Origin: Symbiodinium natans | Lineage: Eukaryota > Sar > Dinophyceae > Suessiales > Symbiodiniaceae | NCBI GenBank assembly: GCA_905221605.1 | Contig: CAJNDS010002214.1 | Location: 316,512 to 380,511, forward strand | Reading direction: 5' to 3' | DNA: 64,000 bases | Shown: one piece after another, positions 53,620-62,362 of the stretch | How positions within the stretch are numbered: the stretch's first letter is position 1 | Layout of the letters: each line of letters opens with the position of its first letter | The notes under the pieces: generated by a model | Seen by the model: only the letters and a program-made list of their open reading frames with translations | What the model was told of the DNA's origin: nothing | The model's database searches: none | Made by a program: the position numbers and the translations under genes

Positions 53620-54340
53620 TATGATGCAGGTGAGTGCAGCTTTAGCAGCTCTAAACGCGCATCCTCAGCGCGTGTAACGCTGTTTGCCGACATAGGGGAA
53701 TGGTACAAACCCCTGCTGTGAAAGGGCTCGTCCAAAAAAAAGGATCGGCTAAGGCTAGAGGAATCAGGCCAGGTGAGGTCCACTGCTTTCAACGGGTTTG
53801 TGTTGCAGCCTTGTGCTTGTTACACCAATCTCCAGGCTTCACGCACCACAGATGAACACGAGCAGCCTGACCTTAGCCAATGCCTTTCAGTATGTCGTGT
53901 GAGTGTAGCGGTGTCGCACGCATTACTCTGTGTGAAGGGCACTGCTATGTGACGGCATGTAGTCTGTACGTACTGGATTATGTGGCTCCCGAATGCTCAT
54001 ACTCATAGCTATGTCGCAGCATGTATGTAAAGTGAGTGCGGCACCAGGATTTCGAACACAACGCATGGCACTGAAAATTATGCTCGGTGACGTTGTCCAG
54101 AAGACTTTCTAGTACCATTCCGTGCAAATTAAGTGAAACGCGGAGTGTCAGGCAACATGTGCCAGCACAACAGGGGCAAAGCGCCAAGGAATCTGTGAGG
54201 CAGTCATTCAATGTCAGCTCGTGCGCTGTCATAAACGGTAAATTTATGCTACGCTCTGTTTGATGTTGCTTTCCGCCTTGGACCTCCTGACTGAACATCC
54301 GGGATCCATCAATGGGCGTGTGCTGAGTCTGCCGAATCGG
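53620..54340. other. No supported gene
   Basis: Short frames on both strands, none recognised. Confidence 0.5.
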
Positions 54341-54346
54341 ACCTTG

Positions 54347-54463
54347 CACCCTAAACCCTAAACCCTAAACCCTAAACCCTAAACCCTAAACCCTAAACCC
54401 TAAACTCTAAACCCTAAACCCTAAACCCTAAACCCTAAACCCTAAACCCTAAACCCTAAACCT
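54347..54463 (-). repeat. Interstitial telomere-like array (CCCTAAA x16)
   Basis: One CTCTAAA variant; ends in a T7 run. Confidence 0.97.
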
Positions 54464-54483
54464 TTTTTTGCTGATTCTCAAGC

Positions 54484-54549
54484 GTGGGCTCCTCAGAAGC
54501 GACTGCGCATGGCCGATGTGAAGGACTCGGTCACCTCCAGCATCGAGTG
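54484..54549 (+). CDS. Possible C-terminal exon, unrecognised
   Basis: Just after the telomere-like array the frame reads WAPQKRLRMADVKDSVTSSI and E, then TGA. Short but protein-like, with the same array-then-exon arrangement as at 50.85 kb. Confidence 0.3.
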
Positions 54550-54585
54550 ATGTATGTGGGCTTTGGTCAACAGGGGAGGGCAGAA

Positions 54586-54608
54586 AGAGAGAGAGAGAGA
54601 GAGAGTGG

Positions 54609-54641
<33 letters not shown>

Positions 54642-54642
54642 T
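54586..54642 (+). repeat. (GA)n microsatellite
   Basis: AGAGAGAGAGAG broken by TGGTGG. Confidence 0.95.
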
Positions 54643-54794
54643 GTCACCAGTAAGGCATCATTGTGTGGGGGTATAGACGACAAACCCAGCAAGCTGTGGC
54701 AGGGCATGCTCACATACGTGCCCGAGCACAGGGAGAATGAAGGATGGCAAGGGTGGGTCGGTGGAGTGGGAAGATAGGGGTCAATTTCCTTCGT

Positions 54795-55020
54795 CCCTCA
54801 AGCCCAGCAGCAGAAGCAGAAGAAGCAGAAGAAGCAGAAGAAGCAGAAGAAGCAGAAGAAGCAGAAGAAGCAGAAGAAGCAGAAGAAGCAGAAGAAGCAG
54901 AAGAAGCAGAAGAAGCAGAAGAAGCAGAAGAAGCAGAAGCAGAAGAAGAAGAAGAAGCAGAAGCAGAAGCAGAAGCAGAAGCAGAAGCAGAAGAATAAGA
55001 ATAAGAATAAGAAGAAGAAG
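54795..55020 (+). repeat. AAGCAGAAG (9-bp) array with a mobile leader
   Basis: A 22-nt leader (54795-54816), identical to 8260-8281, runs into about 15 AGAAGCAGA units, then AGCAGA units and AATAAG units. One frame reads as an Arg/Ser repeat and another as an Ala/Glu repeat, but neither has a gene context. Confidence 0.9.
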
Positions 55021-55259
55021 GAGGATCAGAAGAAATAGAAGAATAACAAGAAAATGATGACGAAAGATAAAGAAGATATAGAAGAGAGAGGAGGGGAGAA
55101 GAACATGAGGGGGAGCAGCCTTAGCAGCATCAAGAGGCTGGAGGTGTAAGTGACAGTGGGGCAGGGGTCAGGCCGATGGGGGTGTATGAGAGATCTAACA
55201 GGAAGGAGTTCCAGGCGGTCACCCATCTGCACAATGTTGGCAGAACTGCAGTAGCTGTA

Positions 55260-56110
55260 GTTTGTGCGTATTTCTGCGTTGCATATGCATTGGTTTTGTA
55301 TCTGCCTGTGCCTGTGCATGTGCATCCGAATTTGCATTGCGTGATCGTTTTGAGCAACCTAACGGTATGGTCCTTAAGTCTTGTACCACCTCTTTCTGTA
55401 GACACATTCGCAAACAGGACATGCTTGCTTAAGCGGGGTTTGTTGAAGAAAAACCAACCGGTGTTTTGTCATGCTTCATGCTTGACATGGTGGGCTGGCA
55501 CTGATTGTCATATTCACGTTCACATGGCATGCACTCCTGCAATACAGATCGCATGCATGTTACGGTTACATTGCGTCCATGCAATTTTTGCAATGCATGT
55601 ACATCGGCTCACTGTACCAATAATGCGCTTGCAAATGTGAAGTGCATGTGGATTCAATGCAATGCGAATGTGCTGTACATGTAAATGAAGTGGAACGCAC
55701 ATTAAATGCAAAGGCAAGGCGTGTGGACTGTAAATCTGCGCTTATCTAATATGAGGGAAGGCAATGCGAAGGCAAGGTTCCGTTAGTGATAAAAGGCCAT
55801 GAGAGGAGTAATTAATTCTAGCCCTTCAGCTCTCATGAACACATGCATCCGTGATGATGATTTGTCACGTGCTGGAATGGTATGCGTGCTTGCTTGCTTG
55901 CCTTGTATGTTAATGTATGCAGCTCATGCAAGCGCATGTTCTGCCTGCAGCATGTGTGCAACGCAATGCATGCGGTCTCAGCAAGGTATGTAATCGAAGC
56001 ACTGGACGAATATTCCACGTATTGTGCATGTACACGTAAAGGAATTAAACGGAATGTAGGATTGCAAGTGGTTGTAAACAGGTACAGGTGCAAGTATGCA
56101 TGCGTCACTC
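55260..56110. other. Region rich in TGCATG/GCATGC-like words
   Basis: Words such as TGTGCATGTGCAT, CGCATGCATG, AATGCATGTACAT, TGCAATGCGAATG, TGTATGCAGC and AACGCAATGCATGCGG recur throughout about 850 bp on a background of TA- and CA-rich DNA. No period and no gene. One hydrophobic frame (VCVLACLPCMLMYAAHASAC, about 55880-55945) is a by-product. Confidence 0.6.
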
Positions 56111-56287
56111 TTGGAAGGACCGGGATGGGCGAAGATGAAGATCATCTCGACCCATTTTCCGCTGCTGAGAATGTTGCCCACCTTGTGATCGACCAGGTGC
56201 TGATGCTGCTGACATTGCTTGATATCTGGAGCAGATTCTTGGCGTGAGGTTTGGCATGTTGATATGTTATGGCTTGCCTGTGACCAG

Positions 56288-56437
56288 GTCGTGCAGGAGG
56301 GCGGCAAACTGTTGTATGACAGCTACATAGCTCACAAATCCTTCTTGTTTGCCGCTGAAGCTACTTGCGAGGCCGGGACTTCTTGCACCCACGCACAAGC
56401 AGTGGCAGAAGTTTGCAGGTCCTTCTTGGTGAGATGA
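56288..56437 (+). CDS. Coding-like exon, unrecognised
   Basis: After GACCAG| the frame reads VVQEGGKLLYDSYIAHKSFL, FAAEATCEAGTSCTHAQAVA and EVCRSFLVR, then TGA. Three Cys and helical character. A related-looking upstream piece (AENVAHLVIDQVLMLLTLLD, about 56165-56225) may be the preceding exon. No family recognised. Confidence 0.4.
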   Translation, partial: VVQEGGKLLYDSYIAHKSFLFAAEATCEAGTSCTHAQAVAEVCRSFLVR

Positions 56438-56726
56438 AGATGCACTTCGTCCGACCCACGCTAAGCGATGCTTGTGGTCATCATTTGAGCATTGCACTTT
56501 CAGACCGAGTCGCTGTGAGGCTATGACCAGGGAGAGGGCCAGCAACAGCTGCACATTTCTGAGATGCGAGCACGTACACGGAAGTGTTGTGTCTGTTTTC
56601 GAATCACCGAGGGTGAGGCAGACGAGCTACTGCCGACCTGCCACCGGCAGCAAAGCTGACATGCGTCGGCCTGCAGAGGCAAGAGCACGCAGTGCCAACC
56701 AAGTTGTTTCCATTTCTGCGCCATGA

Positions 56727-57025
56727 ACCTTAAACCCTAAACCCTAAGCCCTAAACATGATGGTGACATGGGTTGGCCACTGTTTGGAGGTGGGTTTTAG
56801 TTCTTGCGGTTTGTTGTGATGTTTGCCCAACTGAGTCGCCGGAGTGTTTGGTCCAAAGAGACGCATGTAGTTCTACAGATTTCTTGTCGCTGGGGAGCTG
56901 ATGCGCGACGTTGTGGTTGGGCCTAGAGGGGCTTAGGGGGGGTCTTGTTTGTGTGCGGTTTCTCCTTTGGGCCCACGACTGCTTGGCATGAGCTCCCGTA
57001 GTCCTTAGTACCTACTCAGACCAAC
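56727..57025. other. Short CCCTAAA trio, then GT/TTG-rich unassigned DNA
   Basis: CCTTAAACCCTAAACCCTAAGCCCTAAAC at 56727-56755, followed by about 270 bp without open frames of note. The 3' edge resembles the 5' flank of the array at 47.2 kb. Confidence 0.7.
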
Positions 57026-57034
57026 GAACCTTGC

Positions 57035-57121
57035 TTGCCTGTTGCGAGAGTGAGCGACTAAACCCTAAACCCTAAACCCTAAACCCTAAACCCTAAACCC
57101 TAAACCCTAAACCCTAAACCC
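57035..57121 (-). repeat. Telomere-like array with a flank shared with 47.2 kb
   Basis: GCGAGAGTGAGCGACTAAAC precedes nine perfect CCCTAAA units. Confidence 0.95.
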
Positions 57122-57299
57122 ACTTTCAGCAAGCCGTTGGTGAAGGACGATGTCTCCAGTGTTCGAGGCACACTGCGAAGCAGTTGTTAGGCCTCAGCTT
57201 CGATCGTCCGCCGATGTCAGGCGCCATCGAGGCACTGCCACGACCTGGGTCGGCACCTGCGACCACGAACGAGAGGCCAGGTAGCAAAGTTGCACAGGG

Positions 57300-57383
57300 A
57301 AGGGTTTCAGGGGTTAGGGTTTAGGGCTTGGGGTTTAGGGCTTGGGGTTTAGGGTTTAGGGTTTAGGGTTTTTGGTTTAGGGC
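57300..57383 (+). repeat. Interstitial telomere-like array (TTTAGGG), degenerate
   Basis: TTTAGGGCTTGGGG repeats twice, then four TTTAGGG units. Opposite in orientation to the array 180 bp upstream. Confidence 0.93.
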
Positions 57384-57503
57384 TGCATGAAACAAGCCGT
57401 GGATCTTAAGTGGATCCTGTGGTTTTGGGCGCTCGCACGTGGAAGGCTTGCTTCGGCTGCAGCAGTCATGCCGGCGGCTAGCAGCGCCCTGAGAAGCTGC
57501 CAT

Positions 57504-57614
57504 AGGGGGGTTGACGAAAAATAGGGGAACCCTATAATCGACCCCTCAAATAGTAGGATCCAATAAGCTGCCCCTAGTATCGGAAACTGCCATATGCTTT
57601 ACGCTTTTTGGGGG
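57504..57614 (+). mobile_element. Family C palindromic element
   Basis: GGGGGGTTGACGAAAAATAGG, CCTATAATCGACCCCTC, AAATAGTAGGATCC, then AGTATCGGAAACTGCC. The ends CGAAAAATAGGGG / CCCCTAGTATCGGAAAC and the core AATAGTAGGATCC match the copy at 58441. Confidence 0.75.
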
Positions 57615-58117
57615 GACTTTGACTGGAAAGTTGCAACGGTCACTGCGCGGCTTGGGCCTAGGCATTCTCGACACGCACGTGCCCCAGCATTCTTGTAGAT
57701 GCGCAAGCTCTCTACGTCTAGTTTTTGAAGCCTTCATTGGTTACGATGGTTGTTTGGGAGGAGCTTGGCTCTCCCGCAAGCAATGCAAGAAGAAGACATG
57801 GGGTTCCTGCAAAATGCGTAGCCGGGGCGGGGGCGGGGTGGGGAGGTCCACAAGGATGAATGGTCTTCAGGGCTTCAAGACGGGCTTAGAATTTTGAACA
57901 TCAACATGTGCGTCGGCGACGCTGCCAATTCAAACCCTCGAACGGTGGGGGTGTTCACACAGGTGGTGGTTCGCATCGGCCCATGCCCACAGACAGTCAA
58001 TAAGGGGCGGTTCGCGAGTGCTGGGCGGGTGGTAACGGATCTGCTCGTGCCGAGGGGCCATTAAGGCCAGATAAGGCTAGCGTGCTTGTTCCACAATGTG
58101 CATGTGCCACAACGAGC

Positions 58118-58168
58118 TGCCCCAAGCTCCCCCAAGCTCCCCCAAGCTCCCCCAAGTTGCCCCAAGTT
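58118..58168 (+). repeat. 10-bp tandem repeat CAAGCTCCCC
   Basis: GCTCCCCCAA x4, then GTTGCCCCAA x2. Confidence 0.95.
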
Positions 58169-58440
58169 GCCCCGGCGGGCGAAGTGACTCTTTGGGAACT
58201 TCGCATTGTAATGCATTGCGCATGCAGATGTTCGTTCTTTTCAACTGGCTGAGCTTGTTGCGATATGTCCCGGCATTCATTTCACATGACTCGACATAGA
58301 CTGTGTAATATCGCAAGCCTGGCAGCTGTTCGTCCTGTGCAGCAGATGTGTCTGCAGAGCTGTGTGTCATCAAGAGAGGAGAGAGTGTGATAGTTCATGC
58401 CCGAGGAGTGCTGATGGTCTGGAACCTGGCACTCAGGCGC

Positions 58441-58551
58441 ATGGGGGGGGTTTGCGAAATAGGGGGCCCGAAAATAGACCCCCAAGTAGCAGGATTCCCT
58501 TCTAATACGGACCCCAATAAGATACCCCTGATTTTCCGAAACTGGCCCGCG
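58441..58551 (+). mobile_element. Family C palindromic element abutting a telomere-like array
   Basis: GGGGGGGGTTTGCGAAATAGG, AAAATAGACCCCCAAGTAGC, AGGATTCCCTTCTAATACGG, ACCCCAATAAG and TTTTCCGAAACTGGCCC. The telomere-like array starts directly at its 3' edge. Confidence 0.75.
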
Positions 58552-58686
58552 AAACCCTAAGCCCTAAACTTAAACCCTAAACTCTCAACCCTAAACCCTA
58601 AACTCTACCTAAACTCTAAACCCTAAACCCTAAACCCTGAACCCTGAACCCTGAACCCTGAACCCTGAACCCTGAACCCTGAACCG
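58552..58686 (-). repeat. Telomere-like array with a homogenised CCCTGAA block
   Basis: Irregular start (CCCTAAGCCC, TTAAACCC, CTCTAAA), then about seven CCCTGAA units in a row at 58634-58685. Confidence 0.95.
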
Positions 58687-58763
58687 CAAGCATGCGCAGG
58701 CTTCACGAGACGGATGGTGCATGGAGTCCGAGCCTTCCAGGTGCGCTTCGCTTGAGTCATCTT

Positions 58764-58867
58764 TTGGGGTGTTCCCCCTTATACGAGTCAGTCCTTAAAT
58801 GGGGATTATAGTCGGGGGCACAAGAATCCCTATTAAGGAGCTGTTAGTATAAAGGGGAACATCCCAA
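58764..58867. mobile_element. MITE, family A, with target-site duplication
   Basis: 104-bp non-coding element. The left end TTGGGGTGTTCCCCCTTATA and the inverted right end TTGGGATGTTCCCCTTTATA match at 18 of 20 positions (TATAAAGGGGAACATCCCAA on the plus strand). It is flanked by direct repeats GTCATCTT at 58756-58763 and 58868-58875. An 8-bp duplication is typical of hAT-type (and 8-9 bp of Mutator-type) transposases; no transposase is present here. Confidence 0.85.
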
Positions 58868-59009
58868 GTCATCTTCTGAAGAATGAAAATGCTACAAGCA
58901 CAGGCAGTTTTCCCCCGTGCAGGTGTCGAATTGACACGTGGGCTTCGCCGGCGTGTTTGAGCCAGCCGCATGTTGCTCGAAGCTTTCGCTGCTTCAGCGA
59001 GTGCGACTC

Positions 59010-59077
59010 AACCCTAAACCCTAAACCCTAAACCCTAAACCCTAAACCCTAAACCCTAAACCCTAAACCCTAAACCA
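59010..59077 (-). repeat. Interstitial telomere-like array (CCCTAAA x9)
   Basis: Perfect array after GTGCGACTCAA. Confidence 0.96.
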
Positions 59078-59198
59078 AGGTTCTTCAGACGTCCCTAGTT
59101 TTGACGATTGATTGTTGACTTGTTGGGGCACAGGAAGTTGTAGAGCAAAGGTGCCAAGACCGCAGACTGAACCGGGGGGAAAGTGCCCTTGAAGGTTC

Positions 59199-59256
59199 CA
59201 ACCCTAATCCCTAAACCCTAAACCCTAAACCCTAAACCCTAAACCCTAAACCCTAA
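59199..59256 (-). repeat. Interstitial telomere-like array (CCCTAAA x8)
   Basis: Starts CCCTAATCCC; its end is where the proposed LTR begins (TGAGATTTT at 59257). Confidence 0.95.
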
Positions 59257-59468
59257 TGAGATTTTCCTGTACACAAGCGCCGAGTTGGATTTCGTATAGT
59301 GCAAAAGCTGTTAGACGAACACTTGTATAGGCATGAACAAACATGCAAGCGTCAAATAGCATTCATGAGACAAGTTCCTGCATGACAGGCGCCTTGGGCT
59401 CAATCGGAAAAAGCAAGCTACGTAGTCTAGTCACTGTGACTCCGGCCCCAGTACCCCGCTTCTGAAAC
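59257..59468 (+). other. Possible 5' LTR of the copia-type element
   Basis: About 210 bp between the telomere-like array and a primer-binding-site-like sequence. It begins with TG, as LTRs do, but no clear CA end precedes the site. With no 3' LTR inside the window the limits cannot be tested. Confidence 0.3.
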
Positions 59469-59480
59469 TGGTAGCGGAGC
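59469..59480 (+). promoter_or_regulatory. Possible tRNA primer-binding site
   Basis: TGGTAGCGGAGC is complementary to a tRNA 3' end of the form GCTCCGCTACCA, which would suit an initiator-Met tRNA. The common copia site is TGGTATCAGAGC; 10 of 12 bases agree. It lies 149 bp before the gag start. Confidence 0.45.
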
Positions 59481-59629
59481 TGTGGAGCTCAGTGACACGT
59501 TTTTCATTCCTCGCAGCAATCTCGTCCGGAAGAGAAAGCTAAGGGGGATTTGGGTGTGAGCCAAGAAGCCGAAAGAACGTCAGCATTGCCAGTCTACAAT
59601 AGACCACTGCACTGCGCAAATCCGACACC

Positions 59630-62362
59630 ATGTCGGTAGCTGGGTTAAAGTACGACCCTGTACTTAGCCTTGACACCCCAGCAGAAACCAAGTCAGGAAG
59701 CTACATTTACAGCGGCTCCGCAGCGTCCTTCCACGACTGGGAGTTTCGCACACGTGCCCGTGTATCCCAGCATCGTGAGAGGCAGCGTCGAGAGGTCTTG
59801 AAAGACCTTCGTTCCAGCCACCAACTCAGCCGTTCTGCATCCCCACGAAAGTGGGTAGGTGGTGGCATAAGATCCCCGGACCGTCACACAGGTGATGAGA
59901 GCAGTGGAATGGCAGCCAGTCCTTCAAGTGCCCCAGGACGCCGGCGCGGCCGCCAGGCCGGTGCGGAGTCCATGTCGTCAGGAGACGGTGGCGAAGAAGA
60001 GCAACAGCCACAAGATTATGAGGTTGAGGACGACGGGCAAGCTTCGGTTGAGACTGAGCCTGTTCCCACACTCGCTTCGGTCCGCGATAGTGATCTTGAC
60101 ATGTCTGATGCAGTTCAGAAGACGCTGGAAGGCCTCCGTGGCGACGCCTTTCTTATCGCCCGAGACATAGGTCTCGAGAGGTTGTTGAAGCACGACGGCA
60201 TTGATCTCCTCATTCAGAAGGTCAAAGACCAAGCATTTCCCTTGCAGGGGGAAGAGGCATCGGAATTGTTCAGGCAAGGCCAGTTGCTGACAGGTCCCTT
60301 GTCCAAACAATCAGGGGAGCCGATGTTGTCTTACATTTCCCGGCGAAAGCGCTGGTGGGTTACCCTAAGGGAATTGGACCCAGAAGTCAGGTTGTCAGAG
60401 GCCATGCGCGCCAATCTCCTTGTGGAACTGTCTGGTTTGTCGCGCCAAGAGCAGCTCATGGTGCGCACCGCAGCACAAGCCGAGACAGTAGATGAGTATG
60501 CGCGCGTATTGATCAAGCATCATAGTGTTGTGCATATGCGTGAACGCTTGCTCGTTGAGAAAGACAAGCCTGCCGCTAGAACATGGTCCAAGCCCCGGTG
60601 GGAGAATACCTCATTTCAGCAGAAGCCTCGGTACGGTTACATGACACAAGGTTTCGTGGAGGATGATGAGTATGAGTACCAGGAGCCAGAAAGTCAGGCC
60701 TATGTAGCCGAGGAGCATGAGGTCGAGGAAGACGAAGGCGAATGGGTTGATGACAGTGCATTAGCCTTGGCTCTCAATGCATACACAGCTATGCAGACAG
60801 AGCTTGGAGGCGAGCCAGGCGAGGAGCACGCCGAAGCATTGCAGCTGGCATACGCAGCCCAAACCACACTTGCCAATGTGAAGGGTAACAAAGGTAAGGG
60901 TTTTGGTAAGTCTGGCGGTAAGAAGGGTGGTAAGGTCCCTCCTTCCAATCTTTCTATCGCCGACAGGAAAGCCAAACTTGCCGAGCTGAAGGCTCGCAGC
61001 CGATGCTTGCGGTGCGGCGCAATCGGCCATTGGGCCGGTGACGCTGAGTGCAGGTTTAAGGGTAGTCCTGGAGGTCCTAAGGGTTCCGGTAAGGGTGGTT
61101 CAGGTGCAGAGAAGTCCGCCTCACCCGGGAAGCCCGGAATGGCATCCTCCTCACAAGCCTACCTTGCCGCACTGAGTGACGCATCGGACGATGAGACCCC
61201 TGCCATTCACCTTTCCAACACTTCAAGAGACATGGAGGGCTATCCCGCTGAAAGGAGCGGAGGACCCTCAGAGCGTCCTCGTGTTCGCAGATCGGAAGCC
61301 ACTGCCATGCGTGACAGCCCACCGCCAGGATCTGACACCTTGTTTACTTTTGGTCATCACAAAGGCCTGACGTATGAACGAATGCTGCACACCTATCCTG
61401 GGTATGTCCTTTGGGGTCAAACACAGAAGTGTCCTTCCAAGTGTTTGGGTGATTTCCTGAACTGGGTGCATGAGCACTATGTGGTAGAAGACACGGACCC
61501 CATAGAAGTGCGTAGAAGAGACATCCCTCTTAGTACGATGATGCCCCCAACTCCCATTGCTGACCGCGCAGCCAACGCTGAAGGCACCGCCTCATCCAGT
61601 ACCGGTTTCCGGCCCAAGTGCAGGGGTGGTTGTAAGACCTTTAGCAAGACAGGGAGCAATTCGTACATAGACATGCGCACATGCAAGTCCTGTGGTACGG
61701 TAACCAAGACTCGCAAAGAACAGGTACAGGTCGACCCTACCACATGCACGCATGCCCAGGTAGATCGTTCAGGTTCCAGCAAGACAACCAGCCGAATCAA
61801 GTGCAAGCTTTGTGGCATGATCCTAGATGAACTGCCCCAAGAGGAAAAGAAAGCTAGGGACGCAGCCACAGCACAGCTGCGAGACACGAACACCCTAGAC
61901 TTCGACATGATGCGCTCTATAGTGGGCAGAACAGGGGACCGAGTGCCTGTAGAAGTGGTCGTACCAGCCCTTGAACAGTTCAAGGAGGCAGTTGAGGGTC
62001 ACTTCGTCACCGAACCTTCGATAACGAGGGGGGACTTGTTTGCCTACCTTCAAGAGGCTCTGGACGATCATGCGGATGATGCGAGCCCCACGAGCGCGAG
62101 TTGGGAGATGGCTTCATCGGGGAGAAGGCCCGGTACAGCAATGGTTGCCATGCTTGCCGGACCACACGAGGGAGTCACAGACACGAACCCCAGTTTGAGC
62201 AAACTCCCCGTGGTTAACATTCGCACATCCCCACACGTTTTCGCAGTCCTGGATGAAGGGTGTAACTCAACGGTTCATGGCGAGGATTCATGTCCAAGTA
62301 TGCGAGCTTTGGGTATTCCACGAGGTTTGCGAAGGAGACTTCCAAGACCTTCAAGGGTTTGA
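59630..62362 (+). CDS. Copia-type retrotransposon polyprotein, gag to protease start
   Basis: 910 codons. Residues about 155-300 match the gag region of dinoflagellate copia elements (GDAFLIARDIGLERLLKHDG; LFRQGQLLTGPLSKQSGEPM). Residues 459-474 are a zinc knuckle (CLRCGAIGHWAGDAEC, C-x2-C-x4-H-x6-C). Residues 571-618 (TFGHHKGLTYERMLHTYPGY) resemble the ExoX-like C-terminal domain. Residues 664-728 hold two Cys/His clusters (C664, C668, C685, C688; C706, H708, C725, C728). Residues 872-883 (AVLDEGCNSTVH) are the aspartic-protease active site with D-E-G. Gag packages element RNA in particles; the protease matures them. Start ATG at 59630 in an ACCATGT context. The frame then shifts by -1 near 62283-62300, so the last about 25 residues are probably not native. 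Confidence 0.85.
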   Translation: MSVAGLKYDPVLSLDTPAETKSGSYIYSGSAASFHDWEFRTRARVSQHRERQRREVLKDLRSSHQLSRSASPRKWVGGGIRSPDRHTGDESSGMAASPSSAPGRRRGRQAGAESMSSGDGGEEEQQPQDYEVEDDGQASVETEPVPTLASVRDSDLDMSDAVQKTLEGLRGDAFLIARDIGLERLLKHDGIDLLIQKVKDQAFPLQGEEASELFRQGQLLTGPLSKQSGEPMLSYISRRKRWWVTLRELDPEVRLSEAMRANLLVELSGLSRQEQLMVRTAAQAETVDEYARVLIKHHSVVHMRERLLVEKDKPAARTWSKPRWENTSFQQKPRYGYMTQGFVEDDEYEYQEPESQAYVAEEHEVEEDEGEWVDDSALALALNAYTAMQTELGGEPGEEHAEALQLAYAAQTTLANVKGNKGKGFGKSGGKKGGKVPPSNLSIADRKAKLAELKARSRCLRCGAIGHWAGDAECRFKGSPGGPKGSGKGGSGAEKSASPGKPGMASSSQAYLAALSDASDDETPAIHLSNTSRDMEGYPAERSGGPSERPRVRRSEATAMRDSPPPGSDTLFTFGHHKGLTYERMLHTYPGYVLWGQTQKCPSKCLGDFLNWVHEHYVVEDTDPIEVRRRDIPLSTMMPPTPIADRAANAEGTASSSTGFRPKCRGGCKTFSKTGSNSYIDMRTCKSCGTVTKTRKEQVQVDPTTCTHAQVDRSGSSKTTSRIKCKLCGMILDELPQEEKKARDAATAQLRDTNTLDFDMMRSIVGRTGDRVPVEVVVPALEQFKEAVEGHFVTEPSITRGDLFAYLQEALDDHADDASPTSASWEMASSGRRPGTAMVAMLAGPHEGVTDTNPSLSKLPVVNIRTSPHVFAVLDEGCNSTVHGEDSCPSMRALGIPRGLRRRLPRPSRV

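Noticed and set aside
54744-55057. Arg/Ser-repeat and Ala/Glu-repeat proteins
   Set aside because: Both are frames of one AAGCAGAAG microsatellite with no gene signals.
62290-62292. ATG as an independent start of a second retroelement protein
   Set aside because: The peptide before it in the upstream frame is the protease active site that this frame continues, so a frame change is more likely than a new start.
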